Part shown: positions 1 through 8,743 of the stretch, one piece after another
How positions within the stretch are numbered: the first letter of the stretch is position 1
Layout of the letters: each line of letters opens with the position of its first letter
NCBI GenBank assembly: GCA_001275005.1
Contig: JWZX01002920.1
Span: 1-33,789, forward strand
Reading direction: 5' to 3'
DNA length: 33,789 nucleotides
Origin: Chrysochromulina tobinii
Lineage: Eukaryota; Haptophyta; Prymnesiales; Chrysochromulinaceae
The notes under the pieces: model-generated
What the model was told of the DNA's origin: nothing
Databases searched by the model: none
What the model saw: the letters and a program-made list of their open reading frames with translations, nothing else
Translations under genes and position numbers: made by a program

Positions 1-149
1 AAAGCTAGTGTAAGCGGTCTTCGCCCACTTCTTCCCTCTAGATCGCCTGTGGGGGATCTGAGGAGCTACTCTCGAACTCTCGCAACAGGACGGACGGCAT
101 CAGAGAAGTCTAGTTCGGGAAAAGGAAGCTTCTTTCATCACAAGTTCAC

Positions 150-310
150 AACGTACAAACGCTTCATTCACAACAACCAGTCAGTCGTTTTCGTCGAGGT
201 CACCCCGCGTTTCACCACACCACCGTCTCAAAAGACGGCTCCGCTCCCTTCGGTAAACACAAGTACTGAGTACTCGCTCGCTCGGGCTACTCAATTTCGC
301 TAGTGAGGTC
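150..310 (+). repeat. Degenerate dispersed repeat, copy 1 (partner at 20236-20395)
   Basis: This segment and 20236-20395 share a series of ordered blocks with small indels. Examples are TTTCGTCG, CGTTTCA, a block close to AAGACGGCTCCGC, CCCTTCGGTAAACACAA versus CCCCTCGGTCAACACAA, and GGCTACTCAATTTC versus AGCTACTCAATTTC. The order is the same in both places, which argues for common descent rather than chance. Both copies lie near AAGTC/GACTT arrays. No coding potential is evident, so the origin (old transposon, UTR-derived or other) is unknown. Confidence 0.5.
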
Positions 311-813
311 GGTCTCTCCGAGCACACAGGGTGATCTCTGGTGCTCGCTGCCCTATACTGCCCGGCGGGATTGTGATAGGCAATCAGTTGGGAGGGTTGG
401 GGGAGTGGGGTCAGGGTTTTGTCAACCGTCATCATAGCTCTGCCATCGTTGTCTTGCCGCTTATTGCCGCAGCCTCTACAGTCCGTGCGTGGGAGGTGGG
501 TAGGGCGCTTCTGTCAATCATGTCGATCATCCTCGGGCCGATCTTCATTTCCTCCGTTAGGCTGCCTGTCGCTATTTTCGCATCGGCGATGTGCGGTATC
601 TTTTGCTTTCGCGGTCCCGTCCTGTGGCCGGTCTCGTCGTATGTGGCTACCCTGTTCCGCCGTCGCGCTCGACCTGCCAGTACTACTCGGTCCCCGCAGT
701 ACCGCGGGCGCTAATTTCGTCAGATTTTGGGCGCAATTGCGACACGAGGTGCGTGAAGTCGGTGCGTGAAGTCTTCTCCTGACCCCGAAGACTTCTCTGG
801 CCGACCCTTCCTA

Positions 814-1331
814 CAGTAGTAAAGTGGTGGCAAGTCAAGTCAAGTCAAATTCAAAATGGTGGTCGCCACTCCGCCTCCTTTGGTGCCCCTCGCTGGCTCG
901 AGCCGCGACGCGGCGCCGACCGACCCCGAACTCCTCGGTCGAGGCGACTTTGCCCCCCGCTTTCTCTTCCCCAATCCCCCCTTCTTATACTTGACGCCAG
1001 GCCGATCTCGAGCCGATTTCCTCTTTGGCGTAAGAATGGCGCTCATAAGGCGCTCATCGGCTCGAGATCGGCCCGCTACTTCTCACCTACTCAAGCCTAC
1101 TGCCCTACTCGTTCTCCCGAGGGCACGTAGGTGAGCATCTATGACGTGTCACCTCATTATGGATCCTTTCCGCCATCCGATCTCCGCCCACTCCCTTCCA
1201 CAACTCTCAACTGCATGTGCACAACTGCTGGCCTCCGGGAGCACTTTCGATAGGCTTCCGTTTGGTTCGTCTGGTCGCGTCTGTTCGTTTTTATATACCT
1301 AATAAAAAGACTTGACTTGACTTCAGTAGTA
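814..1331. mobile_element. Possible MITE-like element with AAGTC-repeat terminal inverted repeats
   Basis: A CAAGTCAAGTCAAGTCAA array at 831-848 faces an inverted AGACTTGACTTGACTT array at 1309-1324. The 8-bp direct repeat CAGTAGTA lies outside both, at 814-821 and 1324-1331. On the right it directly abuts the array, and on the left it is 9 bp away. The interior has no convincing gene. Inverted termini plus a flanking short duplication are what a non-autonomous DNA transposon leaves. The 9-bp offset and the low complexity of the arrays are weaknesses. The second locus at 20171-20225 supports the idea. Confidence 0.4.
1001..1072. repeat. Perfect 17-bp inverted repeat (hairpin)
   Basis: GCCGATCTCGAGCCGAT at 1001-1017 is the exact reverse complement of 1056-1072, with a 38-bp loop. 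The loop and right arm also contain the direct repeat GGCGCTCAT(A/C). It lies centrally inside the possible MITE-like element, so it may be part of that element's secondary structure. Confidence 0.7.
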
Positions 1332-1487
1332 CTGCTGCTGTGAAACACACGACGAGGGACTCTCCGGACCCCCTAGCACAAGGGCCTCTATCGCTATGGA
1401 CGGAGGTGTGGCGACACAACCTGGCGATACACTGTGTTCACACAGCGCTAATCGGCAGAAGGTGGGGGGAAATCATAAGTTGCTGTT

Positions 1488-4414
1488 TCAATGATTATGG
1501 CAGCCGATGTGGGCGAGCTTTTCGGCGCGCACGACCACAAAAGCCGCTGTACCGATGCGGCGGCTGCAGACGATGCACTGTGCATCCTCGCGCACGATGA
1601 TGCGCTTCGAGCGCTTCTCGAGGAGTTCGGCGCGCGTCTGGACGGACACGGCACGCAGCAGCGCCGCGTGGATCTGCGCGTGGTGCACCCGGTTCGAGGC
1701 CGTGACGAGTAGGGCACCCAGCCCAGGCGCAAAGTCGGCGACGGGGCGCGAGGGCGGCAGCCGGCGGAGGGCCTCGACGGCCGGCACACTCTCAGGCCAG
1801 TGCGTGAGCAGATCGTTGGCCGCGCTCAGCTTCGGCGGGCCGCCGTTGGGCGGACTCACGTAACGGTCGAGCAGCTTGAGGTAAAGTGACGTGGCAGCGC
1901 CCGAGACGGCGCCGTGGGACGCGGGCGACACGCCGTGCGCGGCGGCGGCGGCGGCTTCGGCAGCGCCGGCGGCGTGCTCGGTGCAGTAAGCATACGCGAG
2001 CGCTGGAGCGCTGGTCGAGTCGGAGATTGAAAGCAGATCGAGCGCCTCATCGTGCCGATGCAGCGCGCCCAGCAGCAAGAGCCGCGCACGCAGCAGGTGC
2101 TCAGGACGGCGCGTCGTCGCAGCATTGAGCTTGTCCAGCGTCGTCCCGAGCTCGAGGTCAGCACAGTGGTCACGCAGCAAGGCTAAGAGCCGGTCACGCG
2201 CCGCACTGGCCGGCGCCGACTCGTCCGCAGGAGGAAGCTCATCGCCGCCCGTGCCCATCAAGATGCAGGCATCGACGAGCGCGCCCACGACGGCGCGGCG
2301 CTCGGGCGCGGACTGCGCGAGGGCGAGCATCGACTCGAGCGCGCCAATGGTCGACGAGGGCGCCGCACTCCGCACGAGAGCGTAGGCGGCGGCGGGCTCG
2401 AGGAGCCAACGGCCCGACAACAGAGGACGCGCAGAGGACGGTTGTAACGGCTCGCACAAGAGCGGCCGCACCGCATTCGGCTCGCGCTCGAGCAGCCACG
2501 CGCCGTACCTGATGAGGGAGGCCATAGTACAGGTGATGAGGGAGGCAATGAGAGAGGCAGTGAGAGAGGCCCTCAGCAGCAATCACTGAGGTCATCAGCA
2601 GCCAGCAGAGGTGCTTAGAGGTGCTCAGAGGCGCTCAGAGGCGTTCGAGGCGCCACGCGCGCATACTTGCGCAGCAGGGCGCGGCCCTCGGGCGACGTGC
2701 CGTCCAGCTGGCGCAGGTAGCTGATCATCAAGTCGACTGGGCGTGGGAGCGGAGCGCTCCACTCGGCGCTCTCGCTGCCCTCGCTCTCGCGCGCCATGTT
2801 GGGCGCCCTGCTCGCGTCGAGGTCGGCGCCCGCGCCGTCGTGGGCGCTGCTCGACGAGCCGCGGTTCGAGAGGGTGCGGCGGTGGCCGCGCTTCTCCTCG
2901 TCGTGCGGACGGACGAGATCCTTGATGTCTCGGCCGAGCTCCTTGACGTGTCCCTTGATGTCTCGGCCGAGCTCCTTGACATGATGGCCAATATCTCGGC
3001 CGAGCTCCTTGACATCTCGGCCGAGCTCCTTGACGTGATCCTTGACATCTCGGCCGAGCTCCTTGACCACGTGGCCGAGCTCCTTGACCAGGTGGCCCGG
3101 CTTGTGCTCGGATTCCTTGCGCTCTCGACGTTCCCTGTCGGCCGCCGCCTCGGCTGCCTCGGCCGCCGCCGCAGCCACCGCCTCGGCCGCCTCGGTGGCC
3201 TTGCGCTGCTGCGTGGCAAGGGTATGCGCCTGGACGAGGCGGACGAGGTGCACGAGTGCGGACTCATGCTGCGCGGCGGCGGCGAGCGGTGGCAGAATGT
3301 GCGCCTCTGAGAGCAAGAGGGCTTCGTCAATTTCGCCCGAGAGCGCGAGCGACTGGGCATGCGCCGGAAGCGTAGGCGGCGTGAGCCGTTCCACAGAGTG
3401 TGCCGACAGGACAAAGACCGCTGGAGGGCGCAGCGCGGGCGGCTGCGGCGCCGTGCCCGCGCTCGCCAGGGCGATGGCACCCGCGAGCTGAGGCAACCGC
3501 TGCACGGGTGGACGGGCATGCAGCAGGGTGTGCACCTCGGCGCCGCGCTTGTGCAGTGCGACGAGGAATGGCGTCGCTGTGGCGAGCGCAAGGGGCGCCT
3601 CGCTCAGCGTGAGCGAGAAGCCCCGCGAGGGGCGGCCCACATTGTCGAGGAACACGCCGAGCGTTTCCTGCGAGAGCAACAGCACCTCGCCTCCGTCGAG
3701 CGACGCACCGAGCGGCTCCGTGTGCTTTGCTCCGCCGGGGATCGGCAGTACATCGGCCATCTCGAGAGCGGGCAGCGCGAGGCGCGCGTACCGGCCTCGC
3801 AGCGCGAGCCAGAGCTGGCGCTCGCCGCCCCACGCCATCCAGCGGATAGGCTCCTGGAGCGCGACCTCGGCAAGCGGTACGAAGCATGCTGCTTCCGCGT
3901 CGAAGAGCTGCTTACCCGCGCCTCCGGCCACGGCAGCCGTGGCCGCTTGCCAGCGGTAGAGGATGAGCTTCTTGCGGCCAGCGGCGGCGAGCCGGAAGCC
4001 ATCGGCGTTGTCCGCGTGCAGCATCGCGATCGACGTGCAGTCGACGCCACGCTCGAGCCGTGCGAGCGGCTTGAGCGAGGGCAGCTCGTGCGTGGTGACC
4101 GTGCCGTCGGCGAGGAGCAGCACGAGCATGCCGCACGGGCCGGCCGCGCACACCTGGACGATCGCGTGTTCGGCCGCCACCCGCACACGCCCCTGCAGCG
4201 TCATCGCGGTCGACGCTGGCGCCTCGCCTGCGCTCGCCTGCGCTGGCGGCGCAAGCCGCAGCAGCATTCCATCAGACGTGCCGATGGCGACATCGTCGCC
4301 CCAGGCGGCAAGCGCAGTGAGCTTGACGGATGGGTCCTCGTGCACCGTCGAAACAAGCCAGCCCGCTCCCGCTGGGGGAGCGCTGTGCGGAGGAGGTGGC
4401 TCGAGTCGACGCAT
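1488..4414 (-). CDS. VPS39: VPS39/VAM6-type vacuolar sorting protein (HOPS/CORVET tether subunit)
   Basis: Two exons, 4414-2667 and 2508-1488, give about 922 residues, close to the family's usual size. The N-terminal third reads as a CNH beta-propeller. The C-terminal third is a helical solenoid ending in a Vps39-type zinc-finger motif: CIVC, then IGTAAFVVV, then a late C/H group. Known VPS39 proteins tether late endosomes or vacuoles through Rab7. The intron (2509-2666) is placed by GT-AG and by restoring the conserved LRKYGAWLLER across the junction, phase 2. The ATG at 4414 is chosen because the CNH-like sequence starts soon after; an in-frame frame remains open upstream to 4585. Residues about 436-496 hold an unusual KELGRD repeat absent from typical members. 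TGFBRAP1/VPS3 is the close alternative family. Confidence 0.85.
2509..2666 (-). repeat. VPS39 intron made of CCTCTGAGC-type and CCTCTCTCA-type repeats
   Basis: In transcript sense the intron starts GTATGCGCGCGTGGC and ends CTCATCAG. Near the 5' end it repeats GCCTCTGAGC about three times, and later repeats GCCTCTCTCATT-like units. The first ~28 bases of the intron also resemble the first ~28 bases of exon 2 (GTACGGCGCGTGGC and onward), as if one were copied from the other. Boundaries are fixed by codon phase on both sides. Confidence 0.75.
2925..3100 (-). repeat. In-frame coding repeat (KELGRD units) within VPS39
   Basis: Six copies of a DNA core close to GCCGAGCTCCTTGAC on the plus strand encode six KELG units spaced 7 or 11 residues apart, such as VKELGRD and VKELGRDIKGH. 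Spacings of 7 and 11 keep one helical face aligned, so the segment should form a long amphipathic helix rich in K, E, R and D with V, L and I on one side. It lies between the CNH propeller and the solenoid. Confidence 0.8.
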
Positions 4415-4843
4415 GTCAGGGAAAAGGGAAGCGAGAAATCGTGCAACTCGGAAACGCCGAGTGTGAAAGCACGACTGTGAATGGCCAACTTTCGGAACAT
4501 TGCCGAAGATCAGACCCAAAGGAGCCTCAAGAACCGACCGACTCGCCAGACGCACGCGCATGACCACGCCAACCCCGGTGCCCACCCGGCGGCCGACTCA
4601 GAAGAGGCCGCTCCCGCGAACCCGCCCCGCCCCCATCCCGCACCTATCATACCGTTTAAAAGGCATGGACTCGATTTCGTGCCGCTCCTTCTTGCATCCT
4701 GGCCGGACGGCCGCTCGTGCGTATGCATCGCCAGCACTGCCTGACCGCCTCACACCCCTCACTCCCCGGCTGCACTTCCCTCGACGACGACTGCACCCCC
4801 CGCCCTACGCCGACTCCCACTCCCCACCGCCTTTCGCACTCCC
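4415..4843. other. Spacer between VPS39 start and the Vint gene stop
   Basis: No gene is supported. The stretch holds the presumed promoter and 5' UTR of the minus-strand VPS39 gene and the 3' flank of the minus-strand Vint gene. An AT-rich patch (TTTTAAACGGTATGATA in transcript sense, about 4644-4661) is the only promoter-like sequence I see, and it is weak. Confidence 0.4.
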
Positions 4844-6706
4844 TCAGCAGCTCGTCTGCACGAGCGGCCAAGCTGGCATCGCCTTCATCTGCTCGACGAC
4901 GGCCTCGGTTCCCCAAAAGGGCTCGGGGAAGGCCGGCACGTGCTGGCCGAGCGTGCTGGCGATGAGGACGTTCCCCGCTTCCACCTCGAGCACAAGCGAG
5001 CGCGTCGGCCCCGAGAGCACAAAGTTGAAGATCGCGTCGACGTGAAGCGCGACTGGCGCGCGGAGAGCATCCGCGCGCACCCAGCCGCGCGACGCATCTG
5101 GATGGTCCACCGGATGGTCGGGTGTGAGCACTGCGCCGCCCATGCAAACCATCTCCATTCGCCGTCCCACGCTAGCGCGCCACACGGCGGTCACGCGCTC
5201 ACCCACGCCGACCTCGTCGCCGACGGCGAGCTCGCGCGCGAGCTTGATGGTGCCGTCGGCCAGGACGATGCGCGCGTCACCGCCATAGCAGACAGGTGGT
5301 GCGCGATTGGGCTCGAGACTGAAGGCGTGACTCCACTCCAGGCGAAATGTCTCGGCGCCGTGTGCGCAAGCTGCCACGTAGGCCTCGACCACTTCCTTTG
5401 GAGTCTTGTCCTCCACCACGAGCTCAGCCTTCCAGGAGCGAGTGCCGGACAGCCTGTTGAGCCCGGCTCCTTCGCGCCACTCGTCGCGGTGGATCGGCTC
5501 CGGCGTATACGCGTACCACTCGTCGTCACGGCGCCTGACCGTCGGGATGATGGCCGCCGCAGACTCGCTGTAGATCGCTCCCCAGCTGCAGGCCGAGGGC
5601 GTAACCGTCCACTCGATGCCGCACGGCTTCTCGCAGATCTTCCCGCGGACATTGCCGGTCTCAGGCCACGCTGCGAGAGAAGAGAGCAGCTCTGCCTCGG
5701 TTGGCTTGAACTTGGAGGCCTGCTGGTCCCGAAAGACCCTGGCGAGCGTGTTCACGATTGGGATGAGCATCAGGCCGCTCGGCGGCCGAAGCACCACGAG
5801 ACGAGACGGGCCGAACGCCACGAGCTTGTCGCGGTTTCGGTCAGCACCAAAGCGCGCGTCATTCAAGCCGTCGCCGCCGTAAAAGGGCTCCGCCGGCACC
5901 TCACCGACACTGAGCTTGCGGCCGTCCACGTCAATCAACTTGACGATGTACACGCGGCCGGAGTTCGCGTCGGCCACCTCGCCACCCTCGATGAAGCCGC
6001 CAACCCGCTCCGATCTGAAGCCCATCTCGAGCAACCTCACGCTGCGCGTCGACAGGCGCTGCTTCCACGCCGCGAGCGCCGCGAGCGTGGCGGTCGACTT
6101 TTCGTCGCTCAGCTGACCGGGCTTGACGAGCGCCGTGACACATCCGGCAGCTGATCCCACGGGCGCAGCGGATCCCACGTGCTCCTCCTCCTCTACCGCC
6201 TCCTCTTCCGCTACGTGGCTCATACTGCGGCCACGCATGCTGCGGCGAGACGCCGCCGCAGACGACGAGCCGCCGCCCCCATAGCGCTTGTAAGCGGCTG
6301 CGGCCGCGGCGTCCTCCCTTGCGCGCTTATTCGTTGCTAGCTGGTCGGCGACTTGCTTTAGCTGGTCGGCGACTTGCTTGACCGCACTCCAGTCGTGCAT
6401 GAAGACGGTGCGCACCTCAGCAGGATCCAGAGCGATGTACAGGCGCATCGTGACGGTGAGGCCGGCGACAGGCTTCTGAAGAAGCTGAATCACATCCGCG
6501 TGATTGATCGCGAGGAGCTTGGATATCTCGCCGACCATGACAGGTGCGCGATCCCCCTGGATGAAGAGCAGCGTATCGAGCTGTGAGCGAATGGTGTCTC
6601 GCCAGAACGAGCACACCTCTTGCAGTGAGGTAAGAGATTGCAGGCTGGGCGTGGCCGATGGGTGGATGAGGATGCTCATCAGCTCGTCGGTATCCTCAGC
6701 GAGCAT
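4844..6706 (-). CDS. F-box-like protein with C-terminal Vint (Hedgehog/intein-type Hint) domain
   Basis: Single open frame of 620 residues; the ATG at 6706 is used because the in-frame codon at 6712 is GTG. Residues 473-620 match the Vint/Hint pattern. A likely nucleophilic Cys473 leads the segment CYGGDARIVLADGT. LARELAVGDEV follows, then the TxxH block at about 528-531 (TPDH), then a tail (FWGTEAVVEQMKAMPAW) typical of Vint domains. Hint domains of this type are known to carry out self-cleavage through the N-terminal Cys. No C-terminal HN-Cys/Ser/Thr is seen, so protein splicing is unlikely. The first ~45 residues are F-box-like (LTSLQEVCSFWRDTI). A doubled KQVADQL and an acidic, low-complexity segment follow. 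The middle (about 240-460) is unassigned. Vint is normally paired with a VWA domain; I see none. Confidence 0.75.
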   Translation of the reverse strand: MLAEDTDELMSILIHPSATPSLQSLTSLQEVCSFWRDTIRSQLDTLLFIQGDRAPVMVGEISKLLAINHADVIQLLQKPVAGLTVTMRLYIALDPAEVRTVFMHDWSAVKQVADQLKQVADQLATNKRAREDAAAAAAYKRYGGGGSSSAAASRRSMRGRSMSHVAEEEAVEEEEHVGSAAPVGSAAGCVTALVKPGQLSDEKSTATLAALAAWKQRLSTRSVRLLEMGFRSERVGGFIEGGEVADANSGRVYIVKLIDVDGRKLSVGEVPAEPFYGGDGLNDARFGADRNRDKLVAFGPSRLVVLRPPSGLMLIPIVNTLARVFRDQQASKFKPTEAELLSSLAAWPETGNVRGKICEKPCGIEWTVTPSACSWGAIYSESAAAIIPTVRRRDDEWYAYTPEPIHRDEWREGAGLNRLSGTRSWKAELVVEDKTPKEVVEAYVAACAHGAETFRLEWSHAFSLEPNRAPPVCYGGDARIVLADGTIKLARELAVGDEVGVGERVTAVWRASVGRRMEMVCMGGAVLTPDHPVDHPDASRGWVRADALRAPVALHVDAIFNFVLSGPTRSLVLEVEAGNVLIASTLGQHVPAFPEPFWGTEAVVEQMKAMPAWPLVQTSC

Positions 6707-7038
6707 GACCACCAGTCCCGCTCTATCTTCTCACCCACCTTTGCTCCGAGCACTGCAGGCCCCGCCTGCTAAAGGTAGTCGTACGAAGCGCGTGCTGGGG
6801 ACACGACGAAACCGACGCTTGCTTTCTGAAGAGACGGTGCCAGCTCAGCGCGGCTGGCGGCCGCCCCCGTGCGCGAACCGCCCCCTTACCCGCCATGGTG
6901 TTAAGGGGGGTGTGAATGTGAATGTGTGTCTGTGTGATTTCTAACACAGTTGAGTGTCACTACCGGGTACCTTGGAATGCTGTACGCTGTACGAATACGC
7001 CCCGGCCCATACGATCGTCGCGCTCACCAGCGTCACCT
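6707..7038. other. Spacer upstream of the Vint gene
   Basis: No gene seen. It contains a GTGTGAATGTGAATGTGTGT-type simple repeat near 6910-6935. It should include the promoter of the minus-strand Vint gene and the 3' end of the minus-strand SDR-like gene. Confidence 0.4.
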
Positions 7039-8529
7039 TCAGCGTTTCTTCTCGAGCGTGGCGATGGCCTTGTCGAGCGCCTCGAGGATGGTGGCCTCGC
7101 TCATCGGCTTGATGACGATGCCATCCTTGTCCATCTCGGCGCGCGTAACGCGCACGCGCGCGTACGGCTCGGTCTCCGCATGCAAGTACAGAGCGCCGTC
7201 GGGCGTCGCCTTGCTTTGCTTGGAGCTCGCCTTCGCCTTTGCCCACTTCTCGTCGTCCGTCTCCCGTTGATCGAAGTTGGCGTAGCGGACGTTAGGGTTC
7301 TTCTGCACAAAACGCAAAATGACGCCGCGCCCGCCCTCGAGGTCGTCGAGCTCGACAGGCGTCGTCAGCCCTGCCCCGGGCTGCACGAAACGCAACGCGA
7401 ACTCTCTCAGCCAACCCCGAAGCTCGTCGCCGTCGATTGCGGCAGCGTCGCCGCCGAGCGCACGCCGGTAGAGCTCGGGACCCACGAGCTTGAGGAATTC
7501 GTCAGCCCAATGGGACTCATCGGGGGCCGCCGCACCGACGAGGTCCCTGGCGAGCGGCGCGACTGAGAAGGATGCATTCACCGCCTCCTGGCGGCTCAGG
7601 CTCTGCAAGAGCACCGAGCTCGCGCTGCCGATCGTCACGTCGCCCTGGAGCGCGTCGCCAGATGCGATCTCGGCGCGGCGGGGGGCGCCGTCGGCGTCGA
7701 CGAGCTTGCCGACGCGCACGACGGAGAAGGACGGCAGCCGCCCCTTGGCACGCAGGATCACCTCCTGCTCCGCCGCACGCAACTTGTCCAGTGGCCCTCC
7801 CCATGCGTTCACCAGACTGAAAGGCAATTTGTCGGCCCGTTCGACGCCGTGCGACGATAGGAAGACGACGCGACGCAAGCCGTCCGGTATCGCAGCGACG
7901 AGCGCCTTGACCTGTTCCGTCTCGACGCCGCCCTTTCCGCCCGCCGCTGCCGACACGATGATCAGAGCACTTGCACCCTCGAGCGCCTTCCGCAGCTCCG
8001 CGCCCGAGGCCGCTGGCGCGCCTTCAACGCCGAGGCGCGCCATCTCGCCGATGCTCTCGCCCTTATTGAGCAGCACGCGAAGCGACCAGCCGGCGTCGGC
8101 GGCAAATCTGGCGCGCAGCAGCGACTTGCCAACGGCCGTGTTCCCACCCGCGATGGCCACGATGCTGCCGCGCGGAACGTCATTCCGCGGCGGTGCAACG
8201 GCGGCCACTGCATCGCCCGTCACACTCACCATGGACTCTGGCACCTCGCTCGCTCTCTCTGGTCCCAGGATGAGCTCGATCTCCTCGTCGTCGATCTCGC
8301 CCATGCTATCTTCCAGCAAGGCCTCCGCTTCTTTGAGCCGCGCCATCTCAGCTCGCAGCTCGGTAACCCTCCGTTGCTGTTCGGTCGGATCGGAGCTGCA
8401 GCGCGGGTGTACCACTCGCGATGGTGCGATTCCGGTTCCAAATTTCAATTGCAACGGCCCCGGGGAGAGCAGCAACCCGCACGCAGACGCGAGCGCCACG
8501 AAATGAAGCACCATGTGCTGTGCTTGCAT
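7039..8529 (-). CDS. Predicted plastid-targeted atypical SDR / NAD(P)-binding protein
   Basis: 496 residues from the ATG at 8529, chosen because it starts a hydrophobic signal (MVLHFVALASACGLLLS) followed by a short transit-like stretch, as in secondary-plastid algae. Residues about 45-75 are a charged predicted coiled coil. Residues 120-330 form a Rossmann-like domain beginning IVAIAGGNTAVGKSLL, with ALIIVSAAA and RRVVFLSSHGVE later, as in NmrA-like atypical short-chain dehydrogenases. No clear YxxxK catalytic pair is visible, so it may bind NAD(P) for regulation or assembly rather than catalyse a reaction. The last ~150 residues are not recognised. It is divergent from the FHA-SET gene, with 214 bp between the start codons. 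Confidence 0.65.
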   Translation of the reverse strand: MQAQHMVLHFVALASACGLLLSPGPLQLKFGTGIAPSRVVHPRCSSDPTEQQRRVTELRAEMARLKEAEALLEDSMGEIDDEEIELILGPERASEVPESMVSVTGDAVAAVAPPRNDVPRGSIVAIAGGNTAVGKSLLRARFAADAGWSLRVLLNKGESIGEMARLGVEGAPAASGAELRKALEGASALIIVSAAAGGKGGVETEQVKALVAAIPDGLRRVVFLSSHGVERADKLPFSLVNAWGGPLDKLRAAEQEVILRAKGRLPSFSVVRVGKLVDADGAPRRAEIASGDALQGDVTIGSASSVLLQSLSRQEAVNASFSVAPLARDLVGAAAPDESHWADEFLKLVGPELYRRALGGDAAAIDGDELRGWLREFALRFVQPGAGLTTPVELDDLEGGRGVILRFVQKNPNVRYANFDQRETDDEKWAKAKASSKQSKATPDGALYLHAETEPYARVRVTRAEMDKDGIVIKPMSEATILEALDKAIATLEKKR

Positions 8530-8743
8530 TTTGCAATTAACGATACTCAAATCGAAATCCAAACTGCTTCCACATTCGTTTGTTGAGGCTTGACACTTTT
8601 GGTCTAGTCCCTCAAGATATTCCGGCTCCCCCGGTGACTTTTTGCCGGAGTTCCCTAGGGGAGGCGCGCGCTCCTCGTGTGCATCAGTTTGTGCATCCTC
8701 CCCCACCCTGGTCGAAGCAACCTTCGCGACTGCTTGCTTTGGC
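8530..8743. promoter_or_regulatory. Divergent intergenic region (SDR-like gene / FHA-SET gene)
   Basis: 214 bp separate two outward-facing start codons, so both promoters probably lie here. The sequence is more AT-rich than its flanks on the SDR side (around 8530-8590). No TATA box or named element is evident. Confidence 0.4.

Larger units (their letters stand above)
1..1487. other. Intergenic region, repeat-bearing, no gene supported
   Basis: No open frame here resembles a known family or shows the GC-ending codon bias of the neighbouring genes. The stretch carries a dispersed repeat near 150-310, a possible MITE-like element at 814-1331 and a 17-bp inverted repeat inside that element. It lies beyond the 3' end of the minus-strand VPS39 gene, so part of 1300-1487 may be its 3' UTR. 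Confidence 0.55.

Noticed and set aside
856-1134. 92-codon plus-strand frame inside the MITE-like region
   Set aside because: It spans the 17-bp hairpin, has no family resemblance and is explained by GC-rich open sequence.
3359-4480. 373-codon plus-strand frame opposite VPS39
   Set aside because: Antisense shadow of a GC-rich gene; no domain, and the minus-strand frame carries the VPS39 features.
4844-5288. Intein (protein splicing) in the Vint gene
   Set aside because: The domain is at the C-terminus, with no HN-Cys/Ser/Thr junction and no C-terminal host segment.
4940-6154. 404-codon plus-strand frame opposite the Vint gene
   Set aside because: Antisense shadow; its composition mirrors the codon bias of the minus-strand gene.
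7490-8506. 338-codon plus-strand frame opposite the SDR-like gene
   Set aside because: Antisense shadow rich in Ser/Arg/Pro with no family resemblance.
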